DNA from: Clostridia bacterium
GTDB taxonomy: Bacteria; Bacillota; Clostridia; Christensenellales; Aristaeellaceae
Reading direction: 5' to 3'
Assembly: GCA_900754755.1 (NCBI GenBank)
Contig: CAAEEC010000416.1
Location: 1-15,692 of the forward strand
Length of the DNA: 15,692 nt
The position numbers were made by a program, and so were the translations under genes. The notes under the pieces are model-generated. The model did not search any database. It was not told the DNA's origin and saw only the letters and a program-made list of their open reading frames with translations. This document shows positions 13,890-15,692 of the stretch, piece by piece (position 1 is the stretch's first letter; the number at the start of each line of letters is the position of its first letter).

Positions 13890-15692
13890 ATGAAAGCCGC
13901 GCGTCCTTACAATTCTCTACTCATTCAGCTATTCATATGGACAACGGCCATTACGCTTGTATCCGTATTGCTTGTATCTAGCATTGCATACATCAATCTC
14001 AATACGCAAATTCAAGAAAACGCTGACAATTACTATCAAAAGCGATTTACCTATGCCTGCGAAATCGCCGAGCAGCAGGTTATTGCACCCGTAGTCGCCA
14101 TGCAGCAAGAATTTCTTACTTTATCTTCCATTGAAGAAGAACTGCGGCCTCTTTCCATTCCTTTGGAAACGCAAAATTCCATTACAAACATATGGGAAAT
14201 GCTGGCAAGCATGATAAAACTCTATCCGCAGATCGCTGACATTTCCGTCTACAGTGTGGAAAATTCTTTTTTGGTGTCTGGCATTTCCGGCGTGAAATTT
14301 TACAACGACAGCGGAACGCAAATTCCCTGTGACGACGCATGGCTCAATATGCTCGCGGAAATCGGCCCGCAACGCCGTTCCATATGGCTTCCTTCCCGCC
14401 CACTTCCACAAAACATGGGGATTCACGGGGACGTGTTTTCCCTCGTATCCTATATCAACTATACGGGCAAAGCGGAGAACACCCTTTATCTATGCTTGAG
14501 CTTGTATTGCGACGCATTGTTGTCTTGCGTACAAACCCATCCTGACGAATCGTTTTTCCTCGTCGATGCCGCCGGCCAAGCCGTTGCCGGCAGCGGGAGT
14601 CTTCCAGCACAAACGCAATACGACACGGGTACGTTTATGGATCGCGATTTCGTCTATCTGATCGCCAATTCCTCCTGCAACGGATGGCGCTATGTGCTTC
14701 GCGTTCCCCAAGCGCAATATAGCGCGTATGGTCAGGCCCTAACCAGCCAAATCGTGCGCGTCTCTATCGCAGTGTTTCTCGTTATGGCGCTTGTCAGCCT
14801 ATTGGTAATCGGCCGGCTTACCGCTCCCTTTTCCAATCTTCTGGCGCGCGCACAAAAGCTCCGGCGAAATGATTTTCCGCGCAAAAAACATAGCGACATG
14901 CATTTCGTCGCCGATGTATTTGATGAATACGTAACTCGCACAGAAGCCGAACAAAATCAGCTAGAATCGCGGCTTGCGCTGTTAAAACGCAGCTTTCTGC
15001 TCTCTCTTTTGCACGGAAAGCAGATGAACAAAAGCGAAATGGATTCCTATATGGATTTTTTGAAGTTGCACATGCCCCATGGCTATTTCAGCGCGATGGT
15101 CGTTCTCAACCCTATGGGGCCTTTCACGCCGGAAATGGAAGCCCAAGTGGAAGCCCTATTCGCAACAATCCCGCAAAGTGAGGCCGCGTACTTTTTCGCC
15201 GGCGCATACGGAAGGCGCGTTTACATCTTAGTGAACCACACGGCGGATTGGAATTGCGCTTCCATTTTCCATTCTTCCATGAACCGTGCAAACGTTCCCG
15301 TTTGGATGCGTGTGGCGCTGGGTGACCCAGTCCAGAATTTCGCACGCATGAATCTATCGTTGCAGCAAGCGGAACGGGCGCTGCTATACTTTTCCTACTA
15401 CCCAGAAAGGGATTTTCTCCTCTACGCTGAAACGCGCTTGTTGGATGAACATCCTATGCCTTCTTCTCTGCCTGCCGACAAGTTTTATGCCTGCCTGAGC
15501 GCCGAACGATTCCAAGAAGCGGCGTTCTACCTAAAGATTATCTGCGCCTCTATTTTAGAAAACGGCGTCGCCTATGCGGTTACGGACGCCTGGCTCAATG
15601 AAGCCACCGCCAAAATTGCCAAGTTCTGCGATGACGGGCTATACGACGACATCGCCAAAGAATTCTGGCTGAGCGAGCGCTTTTCCTGCCTA
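13890..15692 (+). CDS. Membrane-anchored sensor/regulator, probably AraC-family type (3' end cut by window edge)
   Basis: The frame is open for 601 codons to the window edge. A first membrane helix lies at about residues 10-34, then an extracytoplasmic domain of roughly 250 residues, a second helix at about 289-311 (RVSIAVFLVMALVSLLVIG), and a cytoplasmic part starting with a HAMP-like linker (RLTAPFSNLLARAQKLRR). The cytoplasmic segment LLKRSFLLSLLHGKQMNKSE and what follows match the layout of Cache-type AraC regulators common in Paenibacillus and Clostridia, whose two helix-turn-helix motifs come last. Those motifs are not in the window, so the DNA-binding function is inferred. AAAGGA precedes the ATG by about 12 bases. 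Such proteins usually control an adjacent sugar ABC transporter. The gene is visibly less GC-rich (many ATT, CTT, TTT, CTA codons) than the other large genes. Confidence 0.8.
   Translation, partial: MKAARPYNSLLIQLFIWTTAITLVSVLLVSSIAYINLNTQIQENADNYYQKRFTYACEIAEQQVIAPVVAMQQEFLTLSSIEEELRPLSIPLETQNSITNIWEMLASMIKLYPQIADISVYSVENSFLVSGISGVKFYNDSGTQIPCDDAWLNMLAEIGPQRRSIWLPSRPLPQNMGIHGDVFSLVSYINYTGKAENTLYLCLSLYCDALLSCVQTHPDESFFLVDAAGQAVAGSGSLPAQTQYDTGTFMDRDFVYLIANSSCNGWRYVLRVPQAQYSAYGQALTSQIVRVSIAVFLVMALVSLLVIGRLTAPFSNLLARAQKLRRNDFPRKKHSDMHFVADVFDEYVTRTEAEQNQLESRLALLKRSFLLSLLHGKQMNKSEMDSYMDFLKLHMPHGYFSAMVVLNPMGPFTPEMEAQVEALFATIPQSEAAYFFAGAYGRRVYILVNHTADWNCASIFHSSMNRANVPVWMRVALGDPVQNFARMNLSLQQAERALLYFSYYPERDFLLYAETRLLDEHPMPSSLPADKFYACLSAERFQEAAFYLKIICASILENGVAYAVTDAWLNEATAKIAKFCDDGLYDDIAKEFWLSERFSCL

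Overview
This window looks like a chromosomal segment of a GC-rich, low-oxygen member of the Bacillota (class Clostridia, perhaps a gut Christensenellales-type lineage). The basis is strong AGGAGG-type ribosome binding sites, sigma-A style promoters (TTGAAA-17-TACAAT, TTGCAT-17-TATAAT, TTGCGC-17-TACAAT, TTGACA-17-TAAAAT), a membrane-anchored AraC-type regulator, a small alarmone synthetase, and a glycoside catabolic cluster with a URO-D-like protein. The taxonomic placement is inference. I saw no rRNA, tRNA, CRISPR array, insertion sequence or phage gene.

Region 1 (1-5764) starts with the last codons of a + strand gene, then a bidirectional hairpin terminator. Next comes a four-gene operon on the minus strand, read right to left: a sugar phosphate isomerase/epimerase-like TIM barrel (5649-4804), a PHP-domain metallohydrolase (4807-3542, ATGA overlap with the first gene), a GH31 alpha-glycosidase (3434-1458) and a URO-D/corrinoid-methyltransferase-like protein (1380-148). 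One clear promoter (5764-5736) precedes it. A perfect 12-bp stem-loop sits between the PHP and GH31 genes and may tune downstream expression. The set suggests intracellular cleavage of an imported alpha-glycoside, with other enzymes processing an unusual sugar or aglycone. No transporter or kinase lies in the window.

Region 2 (5998-9555) holds small independent units: a + strand GNAT acetyltransferase, a minus-strand orphan of 148 aa meeting it at a hairpin, a minus-strand small RelA/SpoT-type (p)ppGpp synthetase, a second TIM-barrel isomerase with its own strong promoter and terminator, and a second GNAT acetyltransferase with its own promoter.

Region 3 (9758-13574) has a large secreted thermolysin-family (M4-like) peptidase of 1010 aa with extra C-terminal domains, then an orphan 211-aa protein.

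Region 4 (13722-15692) has a consensus promoter, a leader of about 130 nt, and a two-helix membrane protein of the sensor/AraC-regulator type. It is still open at the window edge, so its expected DNA-binding domain is not visible. It probably controls genes beyond the right edge.

Nothing here is clearly a wholly new system. The best candidates for novelty are the isomerase-PHP-GH31-URO-D operon and the C-terminal architecture of the M4-like peptidase.
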